Assembly: GCA_040901465.1 (NCBI GenBank)
Contig: JBBDYN010000048.1
Location: 1-64,000, forward strand
Length of the DNA: 64,000 nucleotides
Origin: JAUSIF01 sp040901465
Lineage (GTDB): Bacteria; Pseudomonadota; Alphaproteobacteria; Rhizobiales; Xanthobacteraceae
Direction of reading: 5' to 3'
This document shows positions 44,968-53,973 of this stretch, one piece after another. Position 1 is the stretch's first letter. Each line of letters starts with the position of its first letter. The position numbers and the translations under genes are program-made. The notes below the pieces were generated by a model. That model did not search any database, was not told the DNA's origin, and was given only the letters and a program-made list of their open reading frames with translations.

Positions 44968-45549
44968 ATGCCGACCAAGAAGACCGCGCCGACCCGTCAG
45001 AGTCACAGCCGCCAGGGCTTCCGGACGCACGAGCGCATCGTGTATCCGGCGCATGGCGTCGGCCAGATCGTGCGTATCGAGGAGCAGGAAGTCGCGGGCT
45101 TCAAGCTCGAGCTGTTCGTCATCAATTTCGCCAAGGACAAGATGACCCTTCGCGTGCCGACCTCCAAGGCGGCCGCGGTCGGCATGCGCAAGCTTGCGCC
45201 CCCCGATGTGGTCAAGAAGGCGCTCGACACCCTCAAGGGGCGTGCGCGCATCAAGCGCACCATGTGGAGCCGCCGCGCGCAGGAATACGAAGCCAAGATC
45301 AACTCGGGCAACCTGATCGCGATCGCCGAGGTGGTGCGCGATCTATTCCGCTCGGAGAGCCAGCCGGAGCAGTCCTACAGCGAACGGCAGCTCTATGAGG
45401 CCGCGCTCGATCGCATGGTGCGCGAGCTCGCCGCCGTCGAGGACATCACCGAGACCGAAGCCGCGAAGCAGATCGAGACCAATTTGCTCAAGGGTCCGCG
45501 CCGGACGCCGAAGGGCGCCGAAGACGACGCCCGCGAACAGGCGGCGTAA
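44968..45549 (+). CDS. carD: CarD family transcriptional regulator (CdnL-like)
   Basis: RNA polymerase-binding regulator that stabilises open complexes, notably at rRNA promoters. The 193-residue protein has an N-terminal RNA-polymerase-interacting Tudor-like domain (ERIVYPAHGVGQIVRIEEQE to KDKMTLRVPT) and a C-terminal helical DNA-binding domain rich in Arg, with MWSRRAQEYEAKI. The length and composition are typical of alphaproteobacterial CdnL/CarD. AAGGAG lies 11 bases before the ATG, beside a small hairpin. A strong terminator follows. Confidence 0.95.
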   Translation: MPTKKTAPTRQSHSRQGFRTHERIVYPAHGVGQIVRIEEQEVAGFKLELFVINFAKDKMTLRVPTSKAAAVGMRKLAPPDVVKKALDTLKGRARIKRTMWSRRAQEYEAKINSGNLIAIAEVVRDLFRSESQPEQSYSERQLYEAALDRMVRELAAVEDITETEAAKQIETNLLKGPRRTPKGAEDDAREQAA

Positions 45550-45574
45550 GTCGCGGCCAGCAATTCAAGAACCG

Positions 45575-45607
45575 AAAGGCCCGGCTCACGCCGGGCCTTT
45601 TTCATTT
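45575..45607 (+). terminator. Intrinsic terminator of carD
   Basis: AAAGGCCCGGC, loop TCAC, GCCGGGCCTTT: a perfect 11-bp stem (45575-45600) followed by TTCATTTT. It lies 26 bases after the carD stop. The A-run on the 5' side means it could also terminate the converging M48 gene. Confidence 0.93.
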
Positions 45608-45632
45608 TCGCCGGGTCTGACCGCCTGTCACG

Positions 45633-47120
45633 TCACTCGATGACGATCTTCACCCGGTCGCCGAGCTTCAGCTTGGCGTCCTTATCGAGCCCGTTGAGAA
45701 TCAGGAAGCGCTCGAGCTTGCGGTCGGGCACCGCCATCTTGCCGGCGAGCCGCTCGATCGTATCGCGCAGGCCGATCCGCACCACCGAGATGCGAAGCGG
45801 CGTCGCGCCCTTGGCCTCTTCCACCGGCACGCGCCGGAAAGTTTCCGCCGCGGTGCGGAAGCCGGCATCGACCGTATCCGTCATGTTGCGCGCGGCAAAG
45901 GCGAGCCGGTAGACGTCGCTGCCGAACCGGATCGCGAACAGCCGGAACGACCACTGCTCACCGCGCGCGACCGCCGTCGCCGCGGGAAAGCCGTTGATCG
46001 TGAGCTGCTCGATCGACGTGCTTTCGATTCCGTCGATCCAGCCCGAGGCGAGATAGCTCGTGAGCGATTGCTCCGCCGGCACGCGCACGGCGTCGAGCCT
46101 GAGCGCCTCCTTGCCGGACGGGGTCGCGCCCAGCACGGCCTGCGGCGTATTCTCGAGCGCAAAGCCTTCGGGCGCCGTAAACGAAAATCCGAGATTGGCG
46201 TGCAGAAAGCGCCGTCCGCGCACGTAACCTTCCTTCGGATCGTCGCCGTAGGTAAGCCCCTCGGCCGCATCGAGAAACTGGTTGCGGTCTTTCTCCGCGC
46301 CTTTTTGCGTTACGGATTGCCGCGCATTGGCATAGGCGATGGAGATCCGCTCCGGCGTCGATGGATGGCTCGAAAGGAAGTCGAGTTGCGCCATCGCCGG
46401 GGGGTTGAACGCATTGCCGCGCAGCGCCGCGTAACGGCCCATGGCGGTGAGGAAGCGCGACGCGCCATAGGGGTCGTAGCCGGCCCGCGACGAAATCCCG
46501 ACGCCGATTGCGTCGGCCTCGAGCTCCTGCCCGCGCGAAAAGGTCGCAAGCGAAAGCCGGCTCTTCGCAAGCGCAAGCGCTCCGAGGTCCGGGTCGCTCA
46601 GCACGTCGGAAATCACCCGGCTCACAATCACGGCCTGACGGATCTGGTCCTCGCGGATCGCCGCGTGCTGGGCGACCACATGCGCCATCTCGTGCGACAG
46701 CACCGAGGCGAGTTCGGCCGTGTCGTTGGCGAGCGCAATCAGCCCACGCGTGATGTAGAGCGACCCGCCCGGCAATGCGAACGCATTGATCGCCGGCGAG
46801 TTGAGCACGATGACGCGATATTTCAGTTCGGGATTTTCCGACGCCGCCGAGAGGCGCTCGACCGTCGTCTTGATCAGCCCATCGAGATCGGACGCGCGAT
46901 AGATGCCGCCATAACTCGCGACCAGCCGCTCATGCTCGCGCCGTTGCGCCGGCGGTAGCTGGGCCGCCACCTCGTCGACTTGCTCGGACTTTTTCGAGAA
47001 CGTGAAACGATCGAGTTCGCCGACCGTGCACCCGGAAACGAGCAGCAGCGCCGCGAGCGCGGCGACCGTCACGCCACGCGCGGCCGGAGCCAGCCGTTCT
47101 CGAATCTCGCTGAAACTCAT
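45633..47120 (-). CDS. M48 family metalloprotease, lipoprotein
   Basis: A 495-residue zinc protease. The signal peptide ends in the lipobox VSGC (Cys31). The zinc motif HEMAH is at 143-147 and the third ligand lies in QELEADAIGV further on. This is the BepA/LoiP-like periplasmic group that controls outer-membrane protein quality. The C-terminus (LERFLILNGLDKDAKLKLGD) resembles a LysM-like peptidoglycan-binding segment. It starts on an ATGA overlap with the thermonuclease gene and converges with carD. Confidence 0.92.
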   Translation of the reverse strand: MSFSEIRERLAPAARGVTVAALAALLLVSGCTVGELDRFTFSKKSEQVDEVAAQLPPAQRREHERLVASYGGIYRASDLDGLIKTTVERLSAASENPELKYRVIVLNSPAINAFALPGGSLYITRGLIALANDTAELASVLSHEMAHVVAQHAAIREDQIRQAVIVSRVISDVLSDPDLGALALAKSRLSLATFSRGQELEADAIGVGISSRAGYDPYGASRFLTAMGRYAALRGNAFNPPAMAQLDFLSSHPSTPERISIAYANARQSVTQKGAEKDRNQFLDAAEGLTYGDDPKEGYVRGRRFLHANLGFSFTAPEGFALENTPQAVLGATPSGKEALRLDAVRVPAEQSLTSYLASGWIDGIESTSIEQLTINGFPAATAVARGEQWSFRLFAIRFGSDVYRLAFAARNMTDTVDAGFRTAAETFRRVPVEEAKGATPLRISVVRIGLRDTIERLAGKMAVPDRKLERFLILNGLDKDAKLKLGDRVKIVIE

Positions 47121-47962
47121 GTCCCTTCAGCCCCGATCACTTCCAGCGCGGCCGGAACCCGCAGCTCCAGCGCAGGCCCGCCCAAAAGGAATACCACGCC
47201 GCGCGCCCGGATGCGCATTCCGGCGAAATTGCGCAAGTCAAATCCGGCGGCCGCAAATGCCGTCTGCGCCTCGCGCGGAATGACAATCGTGAAGTCCTCG
47301 TTGTAGCGCCGGCCGAAGTCCAGATAGAGGCGGCCGCCCAATTCACCGACCCGGCGCACCGCGCCCTCGACGATCGCGAAACGGCCTGCGGCGCCAAGCA
47401 ATTCCGGCACCGACCGGGCGGCGAGCACCGCAAAGCCGTTCTCGGCCCATAGTCCCGACTTCGCGGCGCGCGCCACACGCTCAACCCTCAACAGGGCTCG
47501 CGCGCAATCGGATGCCTCGCCCGCGGGCGCCACGCGCGCCGCACCGTCGCCGACGAGCACGGCCTGCACCCAGCGCGCCGGATCGTTGTCGATCGTCACC
47601 TGAGCAATGAACCTGCCGTAGCGGTCCTGCTTTCCCGCGTCGCCATGCAGCGAGACGCGCTTGCCCGCGACCAGTGCATTGAGCGCCGCCATGCTTCGTT
47701 GCGCAGCGTCCGCGCCGTCGAACTCGTTTGCGGCGATCACGCCGGCAAGCCGGACTTTGCGGCCGTCCGCGAGCCGGATTGCGGCGCCATAATCCGCGCC
47801 GACCGCTTCTACGCCCGCGAAGGATTTTCCCGCATCGGCGCAGACCGCGATCCCTTCGGCCGTGGCGCACGATGCAAAACCGGCCGCTGCTGCAAACAGC
47901 GCGGCCGCAACGGTTCGCCCGCGACGGGCGCCCCACCCCGTACTGTCCCCACTCGACCGCAT
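47117..47962 (-). CDS. Thermonuclease (SNase-like) family protein, exported
   Basis: A 281-residue protein with a signal segment (TVAAALFAAAAGFASCATAEG) and an SNase/OB-fold region including AIRLADGRKVRLAGV, GKQDRYGRFIAQV and ALLRVERVARAAKSGLW. The family usually carries catalytic Arg-Glu-Arg residues; the RLAG and QDRYGR elements are present but I did not find an unambiguous catalytic Glu set, so activity is uncertain. A second, C-terminal domain follows. AGGGA precedes the ATG at 47962; the frame is open 32 codons further. Its stop overlaps the M48 protease start. Confidence 0.8.
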   Translation of the reverse strand: MRSSGDSTGWGARRGRTVAAALFAAAAGFASCATAEGIAVCADAGKSFAGVEAVGADYGAAIRLADGRKVRLAGVIAANEFDGADAAQRSMAALNALVAGKRVSLHGDAGKQDRYGRFIAQVTIDNDPARWVQAVLVGDGAARVAPAGEASDCARALLRVERVARAAKSGLWAENGFAVLAARSVPELLGAAGRFAIVEGAVRRVGELGGRLYLDFGRRYNEDFTIVIPREAQTAFAAAGFDLRNFAGMRIRARGVVFLLGGPALELRVPAALEVIGAEGT

Positions 47963-48083
47963 CGCGTCCCTACTAACGGCGTTAACCGGGCAAATCTGCG
48001 GCAGGGTCGGCGCCCGGAAAACTGCGAATAGATCGGGCCTGCTGCAATGCACCTGCATGGCGCCTATGCTAAGGGGGCCCGCC

Positions 48084-48159
48084 GGTCCCGTAGCTCAGCG
48101 GATAGAGCAGCGGTTTCCTAAACCGAAGGTCGCAGGTTCGACTCCTGCCGGGACCGCCA
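48084..48159 (+). tRNA. tRNA-Arg (anticodon CCT)
   Basis: Full cloverleaf of 76 bases including encoded CCA. The acceptor stem GGTCCCG pairs with CGGGACC, followed by discriminator G and CCA. The T arm has GGTTCGACTCC and the D arm TAGCTCAGCGGATAGAGCA. The anticodon loop TTCCTAA places CCT at 48117-48119, reading AGG. The first anticodon-stem pair is G-A rather than Watson-Crick. The converging GMC gene ends 10 bases downstream. Confidence 0.96.
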
Positions 48160-48169
48160 TAAAAGTCAG

Positions 48170-49795
48170 TCACGCCCGCGCCGGCTGAGAGACTTTCCGC
48201 CCGCGGATCAAGTCCGCCGCCTTCTCGCCGATCATGATCACCGGCAGGTTTGTGTTCCCGCTCGTCAGCTCCGGCATCACCGAGGCGTCGGCCACACGCA
48301 GCCCGTCGATGCCGCGCACGTGCAGGTCGGCGTCGACCACCGCGTCGGCGCCCGTGCCCATGCGGCAGGTGCCGGCCGGGTGCGAGCGGTGGCCGGCCTC
48401 CCGGCGGATCGCCTCGGCGAGCTCCGCGTCCGATTGCACGGCCGCGCCGGGCGCGAGCTCGCCCTCGATGATGCCGCGCAGCGGCTCCTGCCCGAACATC
48501 TCCCGGCACCGCCGCACGCCGCGCAGCATCGTGTCGAGGTCGGCCTGCGCCGTGAGCAGGTTGAACTGGATGCGCGGCGGATCGGCGGGATCGGCCGAGC
48601 ACAGCTTGACCCAGCCGCGCGATTCCGGGTGCAGCGCCCCGGAGCGGATGTTGAAGCAGTAGACCGGCGGCGCCGTGAGCCCCGGCGCCCACAGTCTCGC
48701 ATGGTTGCTCACCGGCATCACGATGAACTGCACGTCCGGCCGGTCGAGGCCGTCACGGGTGCGCAGGAACACGTTGGCGGTAGCCCCGTTGCTCGCGAAC
48801 GGCCCGCCGCGCGTCAGGAACCATTGCGCCACCGCGATCGTCGCGCGGTCGATGCGCAGGAATTTCGTGAGCCCGGCACGTTCCTTCGTGCCGAACTGCA
48901 TGATGAAGTTCGGATGCTCGCAAAGATTCCGCCCGACGCCCTTCAGGTCGTGCAGCGGCGCGATGCCGACCGCCTTCAGATGATCCGCCGGCCCCACGCC
49001 GGACAGCATCAGCACCTGCGGCGAATTGAGGGATCCGCCGCTGAGGATGACCTCGCACGCGGCGTTCACGCGATGCAGGTCGCGGCCCTTCGCGTATTCG
49101 ACGCCGACCGCGCGCCCGCGCTCGATCACGATGCGCGTGGTGAGCGCGCGCGTCTCGATCCGCAGATTGGGCCGCGCCATCGCCGGATAGAGATAGCCGC
49201 GCGCCGTGCTGGAACGCTCGCCGCCGCCGGTGGTCGCCTCCACGCGCGAAATCCCCTCCTGCGACGGGCCGGCGGGATCGTCGCAATAGGGGATGCCGGC
49301 CGCCTCCGCCGCTTGCCTGACCGGCTCGAACAACATCTCGGGCAGTTCCTCCGGGCTCAGCTGGATCGGCCCGCCGACGCCGTGGAATTCGCTTGCTCCG
49401 CGCCAGCTGTTCTCCAGCCGCCGGAAATAGGGCAGCACGTCCGCGTAGCCCCAGCCGGTCAATCCCTGTTGCCGCCACAGGTCGTAGTCGACGCGATTGC
49501 CGCGGCTCGCGATCAGCGCGTTGATCGAGGACGAGCCGCCGAGCGTGCGCCCGCGCCGGATCGGCAGGCGGCGTCCGCCGAGGCCCGGCTCCGGCTCGCT
49601 CTCGAACTCCCAGATGAACGGCTTGCTGCGCGCCACCGACTGGAACGCGAGCGGCATCAACTGGAACGGGTGCCGGTCGCGTCCGCCTGCCTCCAGCAGC
49701 AGGACCGAGACTCCCGCATCTTCTGAAAGACGAGCGGCGATGACCGCTCCCGCCGATCCGGCGCCGACGACGATGTAGTCGTAGGATTTTCCCAT
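48170..49795 (-). CDS. GMC family oxidoreductase (choline dehydrogenase-like)
   Basis: A 541-residue FAD-dependent alcohol dehydrogenase. The N-terminal dinucleotide motif is VVGAGSAGAVIA, followed by the GMC signature GRTLGGSSSINALIASRG; the catalytic histidine lies in HPAGTCRMG and the C-terminal FAD/substrate contact in PELTSGNTNLPVIMIGEKAADLI. It lacks a signal peptide. The substrate could be choline, another alcohol or a glucoside. No betaine aldehyde dehydrogenase or BetI is next to it, so choline is only one possibility. Confidence 0.9.
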   Translation of the reverse strand: MGKSYDYIVVGAGSAGAVIAARLSEDAGVSVLLLEAGGRDRHPFQLMPLAFQSVARSKPFIWEFESEPEPGLGGRRLPIRRGRTLGGSSSINALIASRGNRVDYDLWRQQGLTGWGYADVLPYFRRLENSWRGASEFHGVGGPIQLSPEELPEMLFEPVRQAAEAAGIPYCDDPAGPSQEGISRVEATTGGGERSSTARGYLYPAMARPNLRIETRALTTRIVIERGRAVGVEYAKGRDLHRVNAACEVILSGGSLNSPQVLMLSGVGPADHLKAVGIAPLHDLKGVGRNLCEHPNFIMQFGTKERAGLTKFLRIDRATIAVAQWFLTRGGPFASNGATANVFLRTRDGLDRPDVQFIVMPVSNHARLWAPGLTAPPVYCFNIRSGALHPESRGWVKLCSADPADPPRIQFNLLTAQADLDTMLRGVRRCREMFGQEPLRGIIEGELAPGAAVQSDAELAEAIRREAGHRSHPAGTCRMGTGADAVVDADLHVRGIDGLRVADASVMPELTSGNTNLPVIMIGEKAADLIRGRKVSQPARA

Positions 49796-49932
49796 ACGCG
49801 ATTTCGACGGCCGGCATTCGAAATTGGCGGCCCGGAGCGGATCTACATAGCACGCACCGTGCGGCCCTCCGGTGCCCCACTTTCGCCCACTCGCGCTTCT
49901 CCATTGCGCGCGCTAGAAACACCGCCCGCCTC

Positions 49933-50451
49933 ATGCGCAAGCTCAGCCATCGATTCGCATTCGTCGCCGCGGCCGCGCTTCTCGCCGCGTGCAGTACCTA
50001 TGAACTCGACAAGTCCCCGCCGTTCTATGAGAATCTCGCACGGCCGGGCGCCGAGGTGAATGTGGCCGCCGCAGCCTCGATGTTCTCCGACTATCGCCGC
50101 GCCAACGGCCTGCCTGCGGTTCAGGTCGATCCGACGCTGCTTGAGGTCGCCCGCGACCAGGCCAGGCGAATGGCCGCCGCGAACCAGCTGACCCACGATC
50201 CAGGCGGCCGCGGGTTTACCCAGCGCCTGACCTCGGCGAATTATCAGGCAGCACGTGCCGCCGAGAACATCGGCGCGGGCTACCATACGTTGGCCGAGGC
50301 CTTCTCCGGCTGGCGCGACTCGCCCTCGCACAACAAGAACATGCTTCTGCCGGGCGCGACACGCCTTGGCATCGCGACGGCCTATGCCTCGAACTCCAAA
50401 TACAGAGTTTTCTGGGCGCTCGTGCTCGCCGAGCCGGCGGAATCCCGCTGA
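49933..50451 (+). CDS. CAP domain lipoprotein
   Basis: A 172-residue exported protein: signal peptide ending in the lipobox LAAC (Cys20), then a CAP/SCP domain with SMFSDYRRANGLPAVQVDP, MAAANQLTHDP, RAAENIGAGY and FSGWRDSPSHNKNMLLPGAT, the four usual segments (the conserved histidines in TH and SH are present). Bacterial CAP proteins bind sterols, lipids or peptidoglycan fragments; function here is unknown. It is followed after 23 bases by an acyl-CoA synthetase. Confidence 0.9.
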   Translation: MRKLSHRFAFVAAAALLAACSTYELDKSPPFYENLARPGAEVNVAAAASMFSDYRRANGLPAVQVDPTLLEVARDQARRMAAANQLTHDPGGRGFTQRLTSANYQAARAAENIGAGYHTLAEAFSGWRDSPSHNKNMLLPGATRLGIATAYASNSKYRVFWALVLAEPAESR

Positions 50452-50474
50452 GCCGGCGGGGACCACGGAGGACG

Positions 50475-52082
50475 ATGCTACCCGACATCCGCGACTATCA
50501 GAAGCTCCGGGCCGCGTTCCGCTGGCACATTCCCGCGCGCTACAATATCGGCGTCGATGCGTGCGACAAATGGGCGGCGCGCGAGCCCGAGCGCACTGCC
50601 CTGCTCGTGCACGGCGCCCGTGGCCCTGAGCCCGTCACCTACGGCCGGCTGCGCGAACAATCGAACCGCCTCGCCAATGCGCTCAAAGCGCACGGAATCG
50701 CACGCGGCGACCGCGTCGCAATCATCCTGCCGCAGACGCCCGAGACCGCGATCGCGCATCTGGCGATCTACAAGCTCGGCGCGATCGCGGTCCCCCTCGC
50801 CGCACTCTTCGGCATCGATGCGCTCTCCTACCGGCTGGAAAATTCCGGCGCGCGCGCCGTCGTCACCCATCGCGCCGGTCTCCCGAAGCTCGCGGAGATC
50901 CGAAGCAAGTTAAACGAACTGCAGCTCGTGCTTTGCGTCGACGGCGCGGCCGACGGCGCGCTTGGATTCCACGAGACGCTCGCGCGCGCCTCCGGCGAAT
51001 TCACGCCGGCCGACACGACCGCCGATGATCCGGCACTGATGGTCTACACCTCCGGCACCACCGGCCCGCCCAAGGGCGCGCTGCACGGTCATCGCGTGCT
51101 GCTCGGCCATTTTCCCGGCGTCGAGTTCCATCACGAATTTCTTCCGCAGCCGGGCGACCGGCTTTGGACTCCCGCGGACTGGGCCTGGGCCGGGGGCCTT
51201 CTCAACGTGCTTCTACCCGGCCTCGCGCTCGGCGTGCCGGTAGTCGCCCGAAAATTCGACAAGTTCGACCCCGAGGAAGCCTTCGCGCTCATGGCGGACG
51301 CGCAAGTACGCAACACGTTCATTCCGCCGACCGCCCTCCGCATGCTGCGCGGCGCCGGCAAGCCGAAGCGGACGCTCGCGCTCCGCACCGTCGCCTCCGG
51401 CGGCGAGGCGCTCGGTGCCGAGACCTACGAATGGGGCCGCTCCGCGCTCGGCCTCACCATCAACGAGTTCTACGGCCAGACCGAGTGCAACATCGTGTTG
51501 TCTTCCTGCGCCGCGATCGGCGTCACGAAGCCCGGCGCGATCGGCCTGCCGGTGCCCGGCCACGAAGTCGCGGTGATCCGCGACGACGGCACGGTCTGTG
51601 GCGTGGGTGAGCTCGGGCAGATCGCAATCAAGCGGCCCGATCCGGTGATGTTTCTCGAGTATTGGAAGCGGCCCGAAGCGACCCGCGACAAGTTCATCGG
51701 CGACTGGATGACGACCGGCGACCAGGGTGCCGCGGACGAAGACGGCTACGTGCGCTTCATCGGCCGCGACGACGACGTGATTACCTCGGCGGGTTACCGG
51801 ATCGGGCCGGGCGAGATCGAGGATTGCCTGATCCGCCATCCCGCGGTTGCGCTCGCGGCCGCGATCGGCAAGCCCGACGAGCTACGCACCGAAATCGTCA
51901 AGGCGTTTGTCGTGCTGAAGCCCGGCAACTGGCCGTCCGACAAGCTTGCCGCGGAAATTCAGGATTTTGTGCGCACGCGACTGTCCGCGCACGAATATCC
52001 GCGCGAAGTTGCCTTTATCGACGAAATGCCGATGACCACAACCGGTAAGGTAATCCGGCGACTGCTGCGCGAGCGCGCGTGA
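50475..52082 (+). CDS. AMP-forming acyl-CoA synthetase
   Basis: ANL-superfamily ligase of 535 residues. The P-loop-like motif is VYTSGTTGPPKGALHGH, then INEFYGQTECNIV for adenylate contact, GDWMTTGDQGAADEDGYVRF and GRDDDVITSAGYRIGPGEIE, and the catalytic lysine in TTGKVIRR. The sequence is closest to the medium-chain/branched acyl (ACSM-like) branch, as judged by DWAWAGGLLNVLLPGLALG. GGAGG lies five bases before the ATG. Its last 68 bases overlap the converging GNAT-type gene. Confidence 0.92.
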   Translation: MLPDIRDYQKLRAAFRWHIPARYNIGVDACDKWAAREPERTALLVHGARGPEPVTYGRLREQSNRLANALKAHGIARGDRVAIILPQTPETAIAHLAIYKLGAIAVPLAALFGIDALSYRLENSGARAVVTHRAGLPKLAEIRSKLNELQLVLCVDGAADGALGFHETLARASGEFTPADTTADDPALMVYTSGTTGPPKGALHGHRVLLGHFPGVEFHHEFLPQPGDRLWTPADWAWAGGLLNVLLPGLALGVPVVARKFDKFDPEEAFALMADAQVRNTFIPPTALRMLRGAGKPKRTLALRTVASGGEALGAETYEWGRSALGLTINEFYGQTECNIVLSSCAAIGVTKPGAIGLPVPGHEVAVIRDDGTVCGVGELGQIAIKRPDPVMFLEYWKRPEATRDKFIGDWMTTGDQGAADEDGYVRFIGRDDDVITSAGYRIGPGEIEDCLIRHPAVALAAAIGKPDELRTEIVKAFVVLKPGNWPSDKLAAEIQDFVRTRLSAHEYPREVAFIDEMPMTTTGKVIRRLLRERA

Positions 52083-53247
52083 CCGGCGCCCAGGCGCGCC
52101 ATAGCGCTTTCAGCGACAGGATGATGGCACGGCGGGCGCGCTCGGCGGCAATGCCGGCGACGAACGATGGCCCGCCTTCGAGCGGAACGAGCCAGTCCGC
52201 CATCGCGATCCGCCCGCTCCAGAGGCGATCGATCATCGGATGATCGGCGACGGCACAGGAATCGACGAGTGTAAGATTCTCATTGGCCGCGAGCGCCTCG
52301 GTGAGATCGAGCGCGATCTGCACGCCGGGCGAGAAGCGCGCATAGGCCTCGTCGAAGCCGGTCTTCCAGAACCAGGCACGGTCGCCGGAATAGAGCGTGA
52401 TGGTGGCGGCGATGGTGGCGCCGTCGAGCTTCAGGAGATCGATCCGCGCCTTACGCTCGGCCGCGAGCGTCGAGACCGCTTCCGTGACAAATCGCGCGGC
52501 CGAAAGATCGTGCTTCGCGGCGCTGCCCGACCGGCCTTTCCAGCCCGCAGCTTCCACGTCGAAGTAAGCCGCAAGCGCCGGCGCAATCGCGGCAGCGCTT
52601 TCCGCCAATCTGTGTGAAAAATCCCCAGCTGCCATGAGCTGACGCCGTTGCCGCCGAAGTTCCTTGAGCCGTTTCGGGGATGCCGCTGTCGCCGCGTCTG
52701 GCCCCGGCACGAGCCCCGCGCGCTGATGTGGCGCGAGCCGATGCGGCGCGCGACCGGCGCGGGCAAGATGCGCCGCCATCAATCGCGCCACCGGCCCTTG
52801 CTCGGCGAGCAGCGGAAACAGCGCGAGCCGCGGCGAGCCAGGCAACTTGGGCAGATATTCGAGCAGCGCAGCCACCACATCCGCAGCCATCCTCCGATCG
52901 ACGAGCGGCGTCGAGAACGGCGCGAACGGATGCGTCCAGGCTACGAAGGTCGGAACCGGCCGCCCCTGGCTCACGCCTTCCACCCTTCCCGGCAAAAGAC
53001 CGACAAGGCATGCGCCCGCGCGCACCACGACCGCACCCACTTCGCCGTCCGCGAGATGTCTTGCGGCCGCGCCGGCAAAGGCCGGCTCGAGAAACACGTT
53101 GGGTTCGAGCGCGCTCCGCGCGAGCTCGCGCCACGGCCCCGGATCGGCGGCGAGCGACGCGACGGACCGCCAGTGCACATCGAGTTGCACCGGCGCGTTG
53201 AGCTCGTAGCTCCCGGCAATCGACGCCGCCCGGACCATCCGATTCAT
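52015..53247 (-). CDS. GNAT-type (CelD/BcsL-like) acetyltransferase domain protein
   Basis: A 410-residue protein. The region about 130-330 resembles the GNAT_acetyltr_6/CelD domain: KRLKELRRQRRQL, AAYFDVEAAGWKGR, RKARIDLLKLDGATIAATITLY and WFWKTGFDEAYARFSPGVQ. Such proteins accompany exopolysaccharide or cellulose synthesis and probably transfer acyl groups to polysaccharides. Its C-terminal end overlaps the converging acyl-CoA synthetase by 68 bases; the last ~22 residues (AAVAGLPYRLWSSAFRR) are encoded in the overlap. No polysaccharide genes are directly adjacent. Family placement is moderately secure; the substrate is unknown. Confidence 0.8.
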   Translation of the reverse strand: MNRMVRAASIAGSYELNAPVQLDVHWRSVASLAADPGPWRELARSALEPNVFLEPAFAGAAARHLADGEVGAVVVRAGACLVGLLPGRVEGVSQGRPVPTFVAWTHPFAPFSTPLVDRRMAADVVAALLEYLPKLPGSPRLALFPLLAEQGPVARLMAAHLARAGRAPHRLAPHQRAGLVPGPDAATAASPKRLKELRRQRRQLMAAGDFSHRLAESAAAIAPALAAYFDVEAAGWKGRSGSAAKHDLSAARFVTEAVSTLAAERKARIDLLKLDGATIAATITLYSGDRAWFWKTGFDEAYARFSPGVQIALDLTEALAANENLTLVDSCAVADHPMIDRLWSGRIAMADWLVPLEGGPSFVAGIAAERARRAIILSLKALWRAWAPVTRARAAVAGLPYRLWSSAFRR

Positions 53248-53412
53248 CTCACGCCTCTGCGAACACCGCGTGCACCGCGCACGTGTAGCGGTGCTGCTTT
53301 AAGAATTCGTTCGGCAATTCCGCGGAACCCGCGCGCGCCGCGGCGTCAGCACGAATCCCCGCCGGCCGACGGCCGGCAGCAAATGAAACGAACAGTTAAG
53401 GTTAAGGCTTTC

Positions 53413-53961
53413 TCAGCCGCGAAAGCCGCCGGATTCGAGATAGACGATTTCTTCCGGCGTCGAACTTCGCCCGAGGATTTCGTTGCGGTGAGGAAACCGG
53501 CCGAAGCGGCTGATCGCATCGCGATGGATTTCCGCGTACTTGATTCCTTCCGGATCGCCCATCGCCCGATAGCGCGCGAGGCAATATTCCTGGTCCGCGA
53601 GATCCTCGCTGTGCATGAACGGCAGACAGAAGAACGAGCGCAGTTCCTGTTTGAAGTTCTCGTCGAAGCCGCGCGCAAGTGCGCGCCGCGCGACCTCCCG
53701 CGCTTTCGCATCGGTGGCAAAGGCCCGCGGCGTCTTGCGGAACATATTGCGCGGAAACTGATCGAGCAGGAGCAGGAGCGCGAGCGCGCCTTCGGGCGTG
53801 TCTTCCCAGCTCGCAAGCTTGCCCGCCGCCGCAGCCTCGTACGTCGCGAGAAAACGCTCGCGCAGTTCCTTGTCGAAATCGTCGCTCGCCTCGAACCAGC
53901 GATCGCGCCCTGCCGCGCGCCAGAATTCGAGAACCGTCTTCGGAGATAAATCGGACTGCAT
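53413..53961 (-). CDS. DUF924 family protein
   Basis: A 182-residue helical protein with family signatures VLEFWRAAGRDRWFEASDDFD, LALLLLLDQFPRNMFR, ELRSFFCLPFMHSED and RFGRFPHRNEILGR. It lacks a signal peptide and its biochemical role is unknown; the fold is related to TPR-like helical bundles. It follows the CobW gene on the same strand after 12 bases. The family appears widely in alphaproteobacteria. Confidence 0.9.
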   Translation of the reverse strand: MQSDLSPKTVLEFWRAAGRDRWFEASDDFDKELRERFLATYEAAAAGKLASWEDTPEGALALLLLLDQFPRNMFRKTPRAFATDAKAREVARRALARGFDENFKQELRSFFCLPFMHSEDLADQEYCLARYRAMGDPEGIKYAEIHRDAISRFGRFPHRNEILGRSSTPEEIVYLESGGFRG

Positions 53962-53973
53962 CGGCCGCCTTCG

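Noticed and set aside
48320..49726. 468-residue plus-strand open frame opposite the GMC oxidoreductase
   Set aside because: Arg/His/Asp-rich translation without domains; the minus-strand gene has all GMC motifs.
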